Shown: positions 1 to 9,399, counted from the first letter of the stretch. The stretch: 64,000 nucleotides of DNA from Bremerella sp. TYQ1 (GCF_020150455.1 NZ_CP083740.1:3906001-3970000), one strand, 5' to 3'. The notes: generated from the sequence alone by a model not told the origin. Numbers and translations are program-made.

Positions 1-1099
1 GCGCTTCGACGTTTGGTGCCACGGCGAAAGCGGTTTCGCGATCGATCAGTTCTTTGTCAATCAGCGACTTGAGGCTCATCGTGAAGTCTTGCATACCGTC
101 ATCTTTACCGATACGAATCGCGTCCGGCAGCTTGCTGTCTTTCGCTTCCAGAATCAGCTTCTGGACCGTCGGGTTCATCGTCATGATCTCGACCGTTGGC
201 ACACGGCCGACGCCAGGCTTGATCGACTTGAGCAGCTTCTGAGCGACGATCCCCTTCATATTGAACGCGATAGCACTACGGATCGAGCCATGCATTTCTT
301 CAGGGAACAAGTCGAGAATACGGCCGATCGTACTGGAAGCACTCGAAGCGTGAATCGTTCCGAACACCAAGTGACCGGTTTCCGCCGCGTGAATGGCCGT
401 GAGGAACGTTTCTTGATCACGCATTTCACCGATGAGGATGATGTCGGGGTCTTCACGCACGGCGTGGCCCATCGCGATCTCGAAGTTCTTCACATCCTGT
501 CCGATCTCGCGCTGATTGATCAGGCACTTCTCTTCCGTATAGACAAATTCGATCGGATCTTCGAGTGTCAGAATGTGCTTTGAGTAGTTGCGGTTGATCC
601 AGTTGAGCATCGACGCAATCGTCGTACTCTTACCAGAACCGGTCACCCCCGCCAGCAGAATCATGCCCTGGTCGAACTTGCACAGATCTTCCATGACAGG
701 AGGGATGTTGAGCCCTTCGAAGTTCGGAATCCAGTTGTTAATACGTCGAGCCACCAGCCCGATGTTGCCCAGCTGGGTGAACATGTTCACACGGAAACGC
801 CACTTCTCGCCGTCGACATCGACCACATGCGCAAAGTCAGCACCGCCGTTTTCTTTGAAGATGTTCTGGTTACGCTCGTCCATCAGCGGCCACAACAGGC
901 GGAGCATTTCCTCGGCTTCAATCGGCCCGCGATTCAAGTTCTTCAGCGTACCATTCACACGCACAATCGGTGGACGTCCCACTTTCATGTGCAAGTCGGA
1001 GCCTTCCAGCTTCACCAAGGCGCGGAAGATCTTGTCGACTTCATATTCTTTATCTTGCGAGAGAAACTTCTCGGCTATCGCTGCGTCGATTTCTGCCAT
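1..1099 (-). CDS. pilT: Type IV pilus twitching motility ATPase PilT, 3' end cut by window edge
   Basis: Hexameric ATPase of the PilT/VirB11 secretion superfamily that powers pilus retraction at the inner membrane. Translating the minus strand from the ATG at 1099 gives 366 codons before the left edge with no stop. The usual PilT is about 350-370 residues, so little is missing. Visible are an N-terminal PAS-like region (LHMKVGRPPIVRVNG, 36-50), Walker A GVTGSGKST (151-159), the Asp box around 180-186, Walker B DIILIGEMRD (219-228) and the His box GTIHAS (247-252). A purine-rich GAGGTAGAAGAG lies just upstream of the ATG. hisF sits 67 bp upstream on the same strand, so cotranscription is possible. 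PilT is separated here from any other pilus genes, and a PilM-like gene lies at the far right edge. Confidence 0.95.
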   Translation of the reverse strand, partial: MAEIDAAIAEKFLSQDKEYEVDKIFRALVKLEGSDLHMKVGRPPIVRVNGTLKNLNRGPIEAEEMLRLLWPLMDERNQNIFKENGGADFAHVVDVDGEKWRFRVNMFTQLGNIGLVARRINNWIPNFEGLNIPPVMEDLCKFDQGMILLAGVTGSGKSTTIASMLNWINRNYSKHILTLEDPIEFVYTEEKCLINQREIGQDVKNFEIAMGHAVREDPDIILIGEMRDQETFLTAIHAAETGHLVFGTIHASSASSTIGRILDLFPEEMHGSIRSAIAFNMKGIVAQKLLKSIKPGVGRVPTVEIMTMNPTVQKLILEAKDSKLPDAIRIGKDDGMQDFTMSLKSLIDKELIDRETAFAVAPNVEA

Positions 1100-1166
1100 G
1101 ACTCTTCTACCTCAGTTCCTGGGTTCGAGGGCAAGCCCTCTATTTTGATTCGCGGCCGCTTCGAAA

Positions 1167-1934
1167 TCAAAGCCTTACGCAAATTCCTCGGTCGCGCATT
1201 AACTCTTTGGTTTCGTGAATCGTGAACTGGCCAAAATGGAAAATACTTGCCGCGAGCGCGGCGTCGGCTTTGCCCTGTTGAATTGCATCGGCCAAGTGTT
1301 CGGGGTGCCCTGCTCCGCCGCTGGCGACGACCGGAATGGTCACCGCCTCGCTGACAGCCTTGGTGACTTCCAAGTCGTAACCATCTTTGGTTCCGTCGCG
1401 ATCCATGCTGGTCAGCACAATTTCACCAGCCCCGAGGGCTTCGACCTCTTTCGCCCAGCTCACCGCTTCGAGTCCTGTGGGCGTGCGACCGCCGTGGATG
1501 TGGACTTCCCACACTTCCTGGCCATCCTTCATGATCCGCTTCGGATCGATGTTCACCACAATACACTGGCTGCCGAATCGCTTGGCGGCCTGGCGAACAA
1601 ACTCTGGATCTTTGCATGCGGCTGAATTGATCGAGACTTTGTCTGCCCCGGCATTGAGCAGCGAGCGAATGTCTTCCATCGTCCGGATCCCACCGCCCAC
1701 CGTCAGCGGCATGAACACCACTTCGGCCGTTCGGCGGACGACATCCAGGATAATATCGCGCTGCTGATGACTGGCAGTAATATCGAGAAAGACCAGCTCG
1801 TCGGCCCCCTCGCGTTCGTAGCGCGCAGCGACTTCGACCGGGTCTCCGGCGTCGCGAAGCTGAACGAAGTTCGTTCCTTTGACGACACGCCCCTGGTCGA
1901 CGTCCAAACACGGAATCACACGGCTGGCCAACAT
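1167..1934 (-). CDS. hisF: Imidazole glycerol phosphate synthase cyclase subunit HisF
   Basis: Cyclase subunit of the HisFH complex. It closes the imidazole ring of imidazole glycerol phosphate using ammonia supplied by HisH, and releases AICAR, in cytoplasmic histidine biosynthesis. At 255 residues the length is normal for the (beta/alpha)8 barrel. The catalytic pair is present: Asp11 in [16 protein letters not shown] and Asp130 in IVVNIDPKR. The phosphate-binding loops GGGIRT (80-85) and ASGGAG near residue 225 are also visible. No other his gene is in the window, so the pathway genes are dispersed. The gene is divergent from the azoreductase (238 bp gap) and upstream of pilT on the same strand. 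Confidence 0.97.
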   Translation of the reverse strand: MLASRVIPCLDVDQGRVVKGTNFVQLRDAGDPVEVAARYEREGADELVFLDITASHQQRDIILDVVRRTAEVVFMPLTVGGGIRTMEDIRSLLNAGADKVSINSAACKDPEFVRQAAKRFGSQCIVVNIDPKRIMKDGQEVWEVHIHGGRTPTGLEAVSWAKEVEALGAGEIVLTSMDRDGTKDGYDLEVTKAVSEAVTIPVVASGGAGHPEHLADAIQQGKADAALAASIFHFGQFTIHETKELMRDRGICVRL

Positions 1935-2172
1935 CGATGCTAACCGCAGCTTTCAGAAAGGGTTGCACGGAAAATTCGAACCCAGAAAAGGGCCCGTAGA
2001 AAGGCAAATCTACTGTAAGCCGGACAGCTGCCAGGGTCAACTAACCCCACCTGGGTATGGCCGGCAATCGTCGGTAATCCTCCAGTTTGCAACCAATGGC
2101 TCCACGATGGCATCCTAGCCGCGAAACGCCCTGCCCCTTCCATTGTCATTATCGCAAGAAAGAGCCCCACTC

Positions 2173-2832
2173 ATGAGCCATATCCTCCTCATTGAAGCCA
2201 GTGCTCGCCAAAACCGATCGCTTAGCCGTGATCTTGCCCAGCGATTCGCTTCGGCGTGGAATTCGCTTGCCCCCAGCGACGAAATCATCCGTCGCGATGT
2301 CGGAGCGAATCCTCCGCCGGCAATTGATGAAAGCTGGATCGCAGCTGTCTTCAAGCCGGAGCATGCCCGCAGCGACGCTGAAAAGCAGGCTCTTAAGCTG
2401 TCCGACGAACTGATATCCGAAGTGCTTCACTCCGATATCGTTGTTATCGCGACGCCCATGTACAACTATGGAATGCCGGCGTCGCTCAAAGCCTGGTTCG
2501 ATCAAGTCATTCGTATTAACGAGACATTCACGTTTGATCTGGCTCGAGGCGACCATCCGATCGAGCCGGTCCAGAACGGAAAGACCCTCGTGATGTTAAC
2601 CGCGTCTGGCGAAGGGGGACTGCTGGACAGCTTTGCTTCCCATAAGAACCACCTCCATCCTCACATCATCGAGGCATCTCGACTGATTGGGGTCGAACGG
2701 CACGAGACGATTCATATCGAATACCAGGAATTTGGCGATCAGCGTTTCGAGGATTCTCAAGCACAAGCCATTTCGGCAATCGGCCCGCTCGTCGAACGCT
2801 TGCTCGAAGAAACGAGTTGCCCGAACGCCTAA
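2173..2832 (+). CDS. azoR: FMN-dependent NADH-azoreductase / quinone reductase (AzoR family)
   Basis: Flavodoxin-fold oxidoreductase that transfers electrons from NAD(P)H through FMN to quinones or azo compounds; a likely role is detoxification of quinones in the cytoplasm. The 219-residue product has the family's N-terminal FMN loop (IEASARQNRSLS), the conserved LSDELISE segment, the ATPMYNYGMPASLKAWFDQV flavin-binding motif near residue 95, and a TASGEGG loop. I chose the ATG at 2173 because the purine run AAGAAAGAG precedes it; an upstream in-frame ATG at 2143 would add ten residues with no family match. The gene converges on the dinG-like gene with only 10 bp between the two stops. Confidence 0.9.
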   Translation: MSHILLIEASARQNRSLSRDLAQRFASAWNSLAPSDEIIRRDVGANPPPAIDESWIAAVFKPEHARSDAEKQALKLSDELISEVLHSDIVVIATPMYNYGMPASLKAWFDQVIRINETFTFDLARGDHPIEPVQNGKTLVMLTASGEGGLLDSFASHKNHLHPHIIEASRLIGVERHETIHIEYQEFGDQRFEDSQAQAISAIGPLVERLLEETSCPNA

Positions 2833-2842
2833 GCATTTGCAA

Positions 2843-4867
2843 CTAGATGTAATCGTCCCAAGCCGGACCTGCCGAGCCTGCTCCGGCGAAGCTGTCTTCC
2901 ACCAACTGGCACTCCGGGAGCGCCTTCAGAAAAGCCCGGCCATATCCCTTAGTTTGAACACGGGGATCGAGAATGACCACGATTCCTTTGTCGGAGTGCC
3001 CGCGGATAAGTCGTCCGAAGCCTTGCCGCAGCTTGATAATCGCTTCGGGAAGTTGGTACTCCGAAAACGGCTGACCACCTCGTTCTTTGATTTGATTCAA
3101 CCGAGCCTGTAGCAGCGGGTGATCTGGCACACTGAACGGCAATTTCGTGATGATCACGTTTTGCAGAGCATCTCCCGGAACGTCCACCCCTTGCCAGAAG
3201 CTATCGGTCCCGAACAGCACTGAGCCTGGGGTCTCCTTAAACTTCTGCACCATCTGCCCCCGCGGCATGCCGTCGGACTGGCTGAACAGCGTGTAGCCGT
3301 TCTGATTCATCCACCGAGAAACACGCGAAGCACAGTTTCGCAGCATGTCGTAACTGGTAAACAAAACGAACGCGTGCCCTTGGGTTTGCTCGACATACCG
3401 CTTCACCATATCGGCAAGGGCCTGATCGTAGTCGCGGCGATTGCTCGGATCTGGCATTCCCTTAACGAGAACCAGCTTCACGTTTTTCTTATAGTCAAAC
3501 GGACTGCCGGCGGTCAGCTCGTCGTTCCGGGTGATACCGACACGATCTTTGTAGAACTCAAACCCCTGATTCGGCGAAGAGGAAAGCGTTGCACTGGTCA
3601 GAATGACACTATCAACCTTTTGAAAGAGCTCTTCCCGTAAAACAGGGCCGACTTCGATCGGTGTCGCGAACAGTTTCACATGGCGGTACGGACCTCGCTG
3701 CTGACTGCTTTCGACCCAATATACGGTATGCTCCATCTTCTGCATCCGCCAAGCTTCGATCGAATCCGCCATTAAGAAGATGCGATCCGACAGCGAATGA
3801 AAGTCTTGTCGAGTCCCTTCTTCCTCGAATCGATCCCCTTCCATTTTCACCAGGGAAGCCAACTTGGCCATTGCTGGAGAAAGGACATTTGGCACCAATT
3901 CTGGTACCGTGACGCGACCGTTTCCGCCAGGGTTTTCCTCGAGCCATCCATCTAGCTCGTTAAAAAACTGCTGAGCACGATATCGCGTATGTACGACCTG
4001 ATTCATTGCATCGGTGCATTCGTGATGGACCAGCAATCCCTTCTGGGTTCGCTCGTTGAACAGTTTGTTCAAAGCGAAATCGATCTGTGTCGACGTGACC
4101 GACATCCCCAAGTGATCGCCTGCCACGCCTTCCAGCGTATGGGCTTCGTCGAAGATCACCGCGTCGTACGAAGGCAACAAGCTGACACCACTTCGCCGCA
4201 GTGCCAAGTCGCTGAAGAACAACGCGTGATTCACGATCAGCACCTGAGCGTTCTGCATCCGGCGACGTGCTTTGTAGTAGAAACAGTCGTCGTACGAGGG
4301 ACATTTCCGTCCCAGGCAATTGCCACTGTCACTCGCGATTTCATCCCAAACGCGGATCGCAGGTCGGTAATCCAAATCGCTGAGCGAGCCATCGGCGGTG
4401 TTCTTGGACCATTCCTTCAGCATCCGCAGTTGGGCCGTTTCGTCATCTTTATCGAAGAGACTCGCACTGCGAAGTGCGGCCGAGCCTAATCGTCGGAGGC
4501 TGACATAGTTTCCACGTCCCTTGGCCAGGACAGCGGTAAATTCCAGAGGAATCGAGGCATTGATCAGCGGGATGTCCTTTTCCAGCAGCTGTTCCTGCAG
4601 GCTGATCGTGTGCGTCGAAATCACGACGCGGCGCGACTTCTCGCCGTTTCCTTGCTGACCGCAAGCCCACAGAATGGATGGCACCAGATATGCAAAGCTC
4701 TTTCCCACCCCCGTTCCCGCTTCAACGACCAGGTGACGGTTTTTCGCGAGCGCTTTGCCGACCGCCTCGGCCATGGCCATCTGCTCGGGGCGATCTTCGT
4801 ACTGTTTTAATCGACGTGCGATCAGCCCCTGAGGACCTAAGACATCGCCGATTGAAAGGTTATCCAT
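2843..4867 (-). CDS. dinG: ATP-dependent DNA helicase, DinG/XPD-like superfamily 2, with an altered Fe-S site
   Basis: Superfamily 2 helicase (674 residues) of the DinG/YoaA/XPD group, which unwinds 5'-overhang DNA and R- or D-loops in replication and repair. Walker A is EAGTGVGKS (49-57), the DEAH box is FDEAHTLE (about 239-246), and motif VI is QGFGRLIRG near residue 640. Three cysteines of the Fe-S domain are present at 184, 189 and 195, with the same 5- and 6-residue spacing as E. coli DinG. The position of the first cluster cysteine, in the KGRGNYVS segment, is Ser123 (codon AGC). The cluster may therefore be absent, or may use another ligand. The gene is divergent from the zinc-ribbon array. 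Confidence 0.9.
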   Translation of the reverse strand: MDNLSIGDVLGPQGLIARRLKQYEDRPEQMAMAEAVGKALAKNRHLVVEAGTGVGKSFAYLVPSILWACGQQGNGEKSRRVVISTHTISLQEQLLEKDIPLINASIPLEFTAVLAKGRGNYVSLRRLGSAALRSASLFDKDDETAQLRMLKEWSKNTADGSLSDLDYRPAIRVWDEIASDSGNCLGRKCPSYDDCFYYKARRRMQNAQVLIVNHALFFSDLALRRSGVSLLPSYDAVIFDEAHTLEGVAGDHLGMSVTSTQIDFALNKLFNERTQKGLLVHHECTDAMNQVVHTRYRAQQFFNELDGWLEENPGGNGRVTVPELVPNVLSPAMAKLASLVKMEGDRFEEEGTRQDFHSLSDRIFLMADSIEAWRMQKMEHTVYWVESSQQRGPYRHVKLFATPIEVGPVLREELFQKVDSVILTSATLSSSPNQGFEFYKDRVGITRNDELTAGSPFDYKKNVKLVLVKGMPDPSNRRDYDQALADMVKRYVEQTQGHAFVLFTSYDMLRNCASRVSRWMNQNGYTLFSQSDGMPRGQMVQKFKETPGSVLFGTDSFWQGVDVPGDALQNVIITKLPFSVPDHPLLQARLNQIKERGGQPFSEYQLPEAIIKLRQGFGRLIRGHSDKGIVVILDPRVQTKGYGRAFLKALPECQLVEDSFAGAGSAGPAWDDYI

Positions 4868-5065
4868 CCGTGTCTGCTTGACTGATTGTTACCGTTTTGC
4901 ATGCTTGCCAATCCATCACTCTATCGGGATTCGCCCTCACTGCCCACCACAAACGGAAAAGTGTCGACGTAAGCTGGAGCGGCCACACGATTTGGAATAA
5001 ACTGGGGCACGGTCACTCTCAGACCACTTTTCGTCTCCTTTTCTGCATTGGGAAAGTCAGCCACG

Positions 5066-5755
5066 ATGCCGATCGATTTCGATTGCGCTGTTTGCAAGCA
5101 CCGGATTCGTGTCCCGGATGGAGCCGAGGGGAAGCGAACCAAATGCCCCAAATGCCAAGCCATCCAACCGGTCCCCTCCGAGACCGACGAGCTTCGCCTG
5201 AAGGATGCCCCCGAAGGATCCTCACATGGCCGATCTCCTGGAGCGGAGGACGTTTTTGGTTCGTTTGAACCGAAGCCTTCCCCGACCCGCGGAGCATTTG
5301 CCCCGCGCGAACCGGCCGAAGATGCGAATCCGTTTGCCGCTCCGGCCGCAACCGAAGAGGCGGTTCGTGTGAATACCGCACGAATGGATGCCATCGAAAA
5401 GCTGCAAACTCCGGTTTTAATCTGCCTGGTCTTTGCCGGCCTTGGCATTGCCGCGAACTTGATCACGCTGATCATTTCGGTGGTCAATATCGTGGGCGAA
5501 GGGGCACGCGGAAACGATGTCGTTATTCAGCTGACCAGCTACGCGATCGGCTTCGCGTTTTCGATCGGGCTGTTGGGTTTTGCCTTTTTCGGACTCCTCC
5601 AAGCGCGTGACTTGAAAAACTACGGCCTGGCCTGGGCCGGATTTATCATCACGATGCTGCCTTGTTCCTGCTGTTTCCCCTTGGCGTTACCGATTAGCAT
5701 TTGGGGAATGATTGTTCTCGCCGATAGCTCTGTTCAACGGCAATTTACTTCCTGA
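5066..5755 (+). CDS. Zinc-ribbon membrane protein, paralogue 1 of 4
   Basis: Unknown function. The 229-residue product starts with a CxxC-x16-CxxC zinc ribbon (Cys7, 10, 27, 30) with the signature IRVPDGAEGK between the pairs. A Pro/Ala-rich acidic linker (about 40-110) follows, then three hydrophobic stretches (about 115-141, 156-178 and 188-217) that should span the membrane. The ribbon resembles the MJ0042-type zinc finger. The start at 5066 places the ribbon at the extreme N terminus as in the three following paralogues, and GGGAAAG lies upstream. The gene is first in a four-gene same-strand array and is divergent from dinG. The ribbon is expected to face the cytoplasm, since there is no signal peptide. 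Confidence 0.85.
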   Translation: MPIDFDCAVCKHRIRVPDGAEGKRTKCPKCQAIQPVPSETDELRLKDAPEGSSHGRSPGAEDVFGSFEPKPSPTRGAFAPREPAEDANPFAAPAATEEAVRVNTARMDAIEKLQTPVLICLVFAGLGIAANLITLIISVVNIVGEGARGNDVVIQLTSYAIGFAFSIGLLGFAFFGLLQARDLKNYGLAWAGFIITMLPCSCCFPLALPISIWGMIVLADSSVQRQFTS

Positions 5756-5809
5756 AAGGTCGCCTGACCTGACACCATGAAAACTCCTTGAACCGGTTAG
5801 GTACGCACC

Positions 5810-6544
5810 ATGTCGATCGATTTCTCCTGCTCCAGTTGTCGCCGAACAATCCGCGTGCCAGACGGCACCGAAGGTAAGAAGACCAAGTGCCCGCAGTGCC
5901 AGCAAGTTCAAGTCATCCCGGACAAAAACGCTCTCGGCACCCCGCCTGCTTCGACCCCTCCGCCGTCGCAGCCAAGTCCACCTCCGACGAACCAAGACTC
6001 GCTATTCGCCGACTTGGAACCAACAAAGGACTCCGGCAGCAGCTCTCCTGCGGCAAATCCTTTCGGAGACGCCCCTGACCCATTCGGAGCTCCGCAGCAA
6101 AACCCTTACAGCTCGCCATCCAGCGCCGCTGTGTACGGACGACCGACCGTTTCGCGCGATGCGGCTCGCTCCAAGCTTATGGGCCCGGCCATCGGCATTC
6201 TGATTACGACAACGCTTGGCCTGCTGGCCATCATCGCATGGCTGATCGCGACGATCGTCGAGATTCAAAACCAAGGCGAAATCAACGACCCCGCCGAAAT
6301 GTTCGGCGCTACGATCGCTCTGCTGCTGATGTTTGGGCTTCCAATTTTGCTAAGCCTGCTTTGCATCGGAGCGATGATCCGGGCGTTTGCGGTGCGGAAT
6401 TATGCGTTGGTGATGACCGGGTTCATCCTTTCATTGACCCCCTTCGCAGGCTGCTTCGGTTGCATCCTGGGACTACCCTTGGGTATCTGGGGAATCATTG
6501 TCATGGCCGACGACTCAGTGAAAGCAGCGTTCCGACAACCTTAG
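5810..6544 (+). CDS. Zinc-ribbon membrane protein, paralogue 2 of 4
   Basis: Unknown function; paralogue of the gene 54 bp upstream. The 244-residue product has Cys7, Cys10, Cys27 and Cys30 in identical spacing, with IRVPDGTEGKKTKCPQC. It has the longest Pro-rich linker of the four (about 43-110, with runs of Pro, Ser and Gln). Hydrophobic segments lie at about 124-151, 164-190 and 199-232. The C-terminal motif LGIWGIIVMADDSV matches ISIWGMIVLADSSV of paralogue 1. The N-terminal 30 residues are the best conserved part, which suggests that the ribbon and the membrane core are under selection and the linker is not. Confidence 0.85.
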   Translation: MSIDFSCSSCRRTIRVPDGTEGKKTKCPQCQQVQVIPDKNALGTPPASTPPPSQPSPPPTNQDSLFADLEPTKDSGSSSPAANPFGDAPDPFGAPQQNPYSSPSSAAVYGRPTVSRDAARSKLMGPAIGILITTTLGLLAIIAWLIATIVEIQNQGEINDPAEMFGATIALLLMFGLPILLSLLCIGAMIRAFAVRNYALVMTGFILSLTPFAGCFGCILGLPLGIWGIIVMADDSVKAAFRQP

Positions 6545-6572
6545 CTTCGTCCTGTCTTTTCATGCTTGCTTT

Positions 6573-7268
6573 ATGCCCATTATCTTCAAGTGCACCAGCT
6601 GCAAAGAAAAGATACGAGTTCGAACCAAACACCAGGGAAAGAAGGTCCGCTGTCCGCAATGCCAAGACGCGCAGCGGATCCCCATTGCTCCGCCCGATAA
6701 ACTTTCGCCGAAACCAGCCCCTGAGGTTTCATCGATCGACTTAGCCCCGGAAAGCCTTTCTCAGGAAGATGCGTCGTTCTGGGATGTCTCGCCGCAAGAT
6801 CCGGCCCCAGTCGAGAGCAAGTCAAGTTCGACTTACCCGACGCCCAATCAGATCCCCGGCCTTAGCACCGCTCGCGTAATTTCGACTAAGCCATCGCAAG
6901 ATGCCAAATACTTGCAATACTGTGCCAAAGTCTTGATCGTCATCCTATGGATCTTGTTCGGATTGCAGGGCCTCGGAATCAGTCTGCAGCTCCTAGCCGC
7001 CATCGCCACGTTGCAATTTCCTATCCAGAGCATGACGTCGCTGATGATATTCGTGTTTACCATCGCGTACATGGGATTAGAGTTTTTCACGATCCTCAAC
7101 CTGATGCACGCCCAGAAACTACGTGAGCGTTCAAAAGCATGGCTCGGGTTTATAATGTCGTTGGTCACCTTTACGCTGTTATTCTTAATCCTCCCTGTGC
7201 TTCCGTTCTGCGTGATGGGACTTTGGCATCTCAGCAAGCCGGACGTGCAAAAATCGTTTCGCAACTGA
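6573..7268 (+). CDS. Zinc-ribbon membrane protein, paralogue 3 of 4
   Basis: Unknown function; third member of the array, 28 bp after the previous stop. The 231-residue product keeps Cys7, 10, 27 and 30, but the inter-pair signature has diverged to IRVRTKHQGKKVRCPQC. The middle (about 40-105) is a Ser/Pro-rich linker, followed by hydrophobic stretches at about 112-145, 150-177 and 190-217. It ends in a shorter version of the family tail (MGLWHLSKPDVQKSF). No clear Shine-Dalgarno is visible, so translational coupling to the upstream gene is possible. Confidence 0.83.
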   Translation: MPIIFKCTSCKEKIRVRTKHQGKKVRCPQCQDAQRIPIAPPDKLSPKPAPEVSSIDLAPESLSQEDASFWDVSPQDPAPVESKSSSTYPTPNQIPGLSTARVISTKPSQDAKYLQYCAKVLIVILWILFGLQGLGISLQLLAAIATLQFPIQSMTSLMIFVFTIAYMGLEFFTILNLMHAQKLRERSKAWLGFIMSLVTFTLLFLILPVLPFCVMGLWHLSKPDVQKSFRN

Positions 7269-7307
7269 GCTCGTCTCTGCGTTTAGTTCCTGCGATGAAA
7301 GAAGACT

Positions 7308-8027
7308 ATGTCGATCCGCTTTCACTGCGACACCTGCCGGCGGCCGATTCGCGTTCCGGATGGCTCGGAAGGCAAAAAGGCTCGCTGTCCGGAATGCTTC
7401 TCGATCGTACGGATTCCGTTCGAAGATGGTGCCATTAGCAGCAGCGATTTCGATCTGGCGATTCCTAACGAAGAAGACCCGCTGGGAATCAAAGACCCCG
7501 AGAACATTCGCCTGGAAGCCGAGCCGACGCCGCAAGCCGAAAGCAACCCATTTGCGGCGACCATCGAAGCTTCAAAGATCGACTACGAGCCGGACGTCGC
7601 AGATACCTCCTTCCCTGGCACCTCATCCAAAAAGTTCAAACAGTACCGCTTCGAGCTTCGCCTCTGCACAACGGTGGTCATGATTTGCTGCCTGATCGCG
7701 CTGGTACTTATGACGATTGGTGTCGGTGTTGAGCTGATGGAGTTCTTCGAAGGCAAGCGGCATGAAGGCATTCTTTATCGCACCGTGGGACTGTTGCCGG
7801 TCATCTTACTGCATATCGGGACACTACTTTGCTTGAGCGAAGCCCGACTGATGAGGAACCTCCGCATCGCCTGGCTGGGGCTGATCTTGTCGCTGATCCC
7901 CTTTGCTAACTATTCGGTCTGCCTGCTTTTTCCGGCCGCGTTTACCTTTTGGGCGATGCATACGCTCAATCGGGACGAGATTACTTTCGCGTTTCAAAGC
8001 GTCACCGAGAAATCCTCGCCGGAATGA
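7308..8027 (+). CDS. Zinc-ribbon membrane protein, paralogue 4 of 4
   Basis: Unknown function; last member of the array, 39 bp after the previous stop and preceded by GAAAGAAG as a ribosome-binding site. The 239-residue product has the four ribbon cysteines at 7, 10, 27 and 30 with IRVPDGSEGKKARCPEC. The linker is acidic, and the hydrophobic segments lie at about 120-145, 155-180 and 190-220. The C-terminal tail (THTLN-type, then EITFAFQS) is the most diverged of the four. A Gfo/Idh/MocA gene begins 90 bp downstream with its own strong ribosome-binding site and is probably a separate unit. Confidence 0.83.
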   Translation: MSIRFHCDTCRRPIRVPDGSEGKKARCPECFSIVRIPFEDGAISSSDFDLAIPNEEDPLGIKDPENIRLEAEPTPQAESNPFAATIEASKIDYEPDVADTSFPGTSSKKFKQYRFELRLCTTVVMICCLIALVLMTIGVGVELMEFFEGKRHEGILYRTVGLLPVILLHIGTLLCLSEARLMRNLRIAWLGLILSLIPFANYSVCLLFPAAFTFWAMHTLNRDEITFAFQSVTEKSSPE

Positions 8028-8117
8028 CACGCCCCGCCTGGTGTGATAAAACTAGCGTTCCCTATCGAATTAACCCCTTAGCTTTGCCAGTTCTATTCTC
8101 TGAGGAGATTTGCCCCC

Positions 8118-9314
8118 ATGGCTACCAACGGTGATCTGAATCGTAAATTGCGAATGGCTTTGGTCGGCGGTGGTTCCGGCTCGTTTATCGGCCGCGTCCA
8201 TGCCACGGCTGCCGTGCTGGATAACCGTGCTGCATTGGTGGCAGGCGCGCTGAGCTCCAATCCGGAACGTGCCAAATCCTCGGCTCCCGACTACGACATC
8301 CCCGAAGCTCGGGCCTACACCAGCTACCAAGAGATGATCGAAAAGGAACTCGCCCTTCCCGAAGATCAACGAATCGACTTCGTCTCGGTTGCTACTCCTA
8401 ACCACATGCATTTCCCCGTTGCCAAAGCCGCTTTAGAAGCAGGCTTCAACGTCATGTGCGACAAGCCCATGACGCTGACCATGGACGAAGCCGAAGAGCT
8501 TTACCAGGTCGTGCAAAAGTCGGGCGCTGTTTTTGCCGTTACCCACAACTACACCGGCTACCCTCTCATCCGCCAGGCTCGCGAGATGATCCTCAACGGT
8601 GACCTGGGCGAAATCAACGCCATCCGTGTTCAGTACATCCAAGGCTGGCTTCGCACCAAGCTGGAAGATACCGACCAAAAGCAAGCCGCATGGCGTAGCG
8701 ACCCGAAGAAAAGTGGTGCCGCTGGTGCCTATGGCGATATCGGTACCCACGCTTATAACCTCGGTCGCTACATGACCGGACTTCTGCCGGACAAAGTCAG
8801 CACGCACCTGAAAACCTTCGTCGAAGGCCGCACGCTCGACGACTACGGCACCACCGTTATCCGCTACGAAAACGGAGCCCTTGGTACGCTGACCGCTTCG
8901 CAGATCAGCCATGGTCGCGAAAACGACCTGGCCATCGAAATCGACGGCACCAAGGGTGCTTTGCAGTGGCGACAGGAAAACCCGAACGAAATGATCGTTC
9001 GCCAAAATGGTGAGCCACACAAAATCTATACGCGAAACCCCGATGCCGATTTCATGACGCCCAACGGCAAAGCGGCGTGCCGCATCCCTGCCGGCCATCC
9101 GGAAGGTTTCTTTGAAGCCTTCGCCAATATCTATCGCGGTGCCTACGACGCGATGGCGCTGCGTGCGACCGGCAAGGACTTCGAGAAGAAGGACACCATC
9201 TACCCGAACATCCATGACGGCGTGGAAGGCATGTACTTCATCCAACAGTGCGTCGCCAGCAGCCAGCAAGACGGTGCCTGGCTGCCACTGAAGCACGAAG
9301 CGGCTCGCCGTTAA
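8118..9314 (+). CDS. Gfo/Idh/MocA family NAD(P)-dependent oxidoreductase
   Basis: A 398-residue dehydrogenase with an N-terminal Rossmann fold (ALVGGGSGSFIGRVHA, about 13-28) and the family motif VMCDKPMTLTMDEAEEL near residue 115, where the lysine of the CDKP motif is catalytic. The C-terminal alpha/beta dimerisation domain contains GDIGTHAYNL. Family members oxidise or reduce sugars, inositols and their derivatives; the substrate cannot be told from sequence. The GAGGAG at 8101-8106 fits the chosen ATG. A strong hairpin terminator follows. Two more members of the superfamily are in the window (11567 and 21093) but they are not close duplicates. Confidence 0.92.
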   Translation: MATNGDLNRKLRMALVGGGSGSFIGRVHATAAVLDNRAALVAGALSSNPERAKSSAPDYDIPEARAYTSYQEMIEKELALPEDQRIDFVSVATPNHMHFPVAKAALEAGFNVMCDKPMTLTMDEAEELYQVVQKSGAVFAVTHNYTGYPLIRQAREMILNGDLGEINAIRVQYIQGWLRTKLEDTDQKQAAWRSDPKKSGAAGAYGDIGTHAYNLGRYMTGLLPDKVSTHLKTFVEGRTLDDYGTTVIRYENGALGTLTASQISHGRENDLAIEIDGTKGALQWRQENPNEMIVRQNGEPHKIYTRNPDADFMTPNGKAACRIPAGHPEGFFEAFANIYRGAYDAMALRATGKDFEKKDTIYPNIHDGVEGMYFIQQCVASSQQDGAWLPLKHEAARR

Positions 9315-9336
9315 TTGCTTACCGAGATGCCCATCT

Positions 9337-9374
9337 TACGCCGCTTCCTGAACGTCAGGGAGCGGCGTTTTTTA
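9337..9374 (+). terminator. Rho-independent terminator
   Basis: ACGCCGCTTCCTGA at 9338 pairs with TCAGGGAGCGGCGT across an ACG loop, with G-T and one weak pair, and is followed by a run of seven T. It closes the oxidoreductase transcript before the VOC gene. Confidence 0.85.
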
Positions 9375-9399
9375 TGCCTTCACTTGCCGAACCCCCTTC

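Noticed and set aside
8433-9296. Long open frame antisense to the oxidoreductase at 8118
   Set aside because: It has no ribosome-binding site and its product lacks recognisable domains. The plus-strand gene has complete family motifs.
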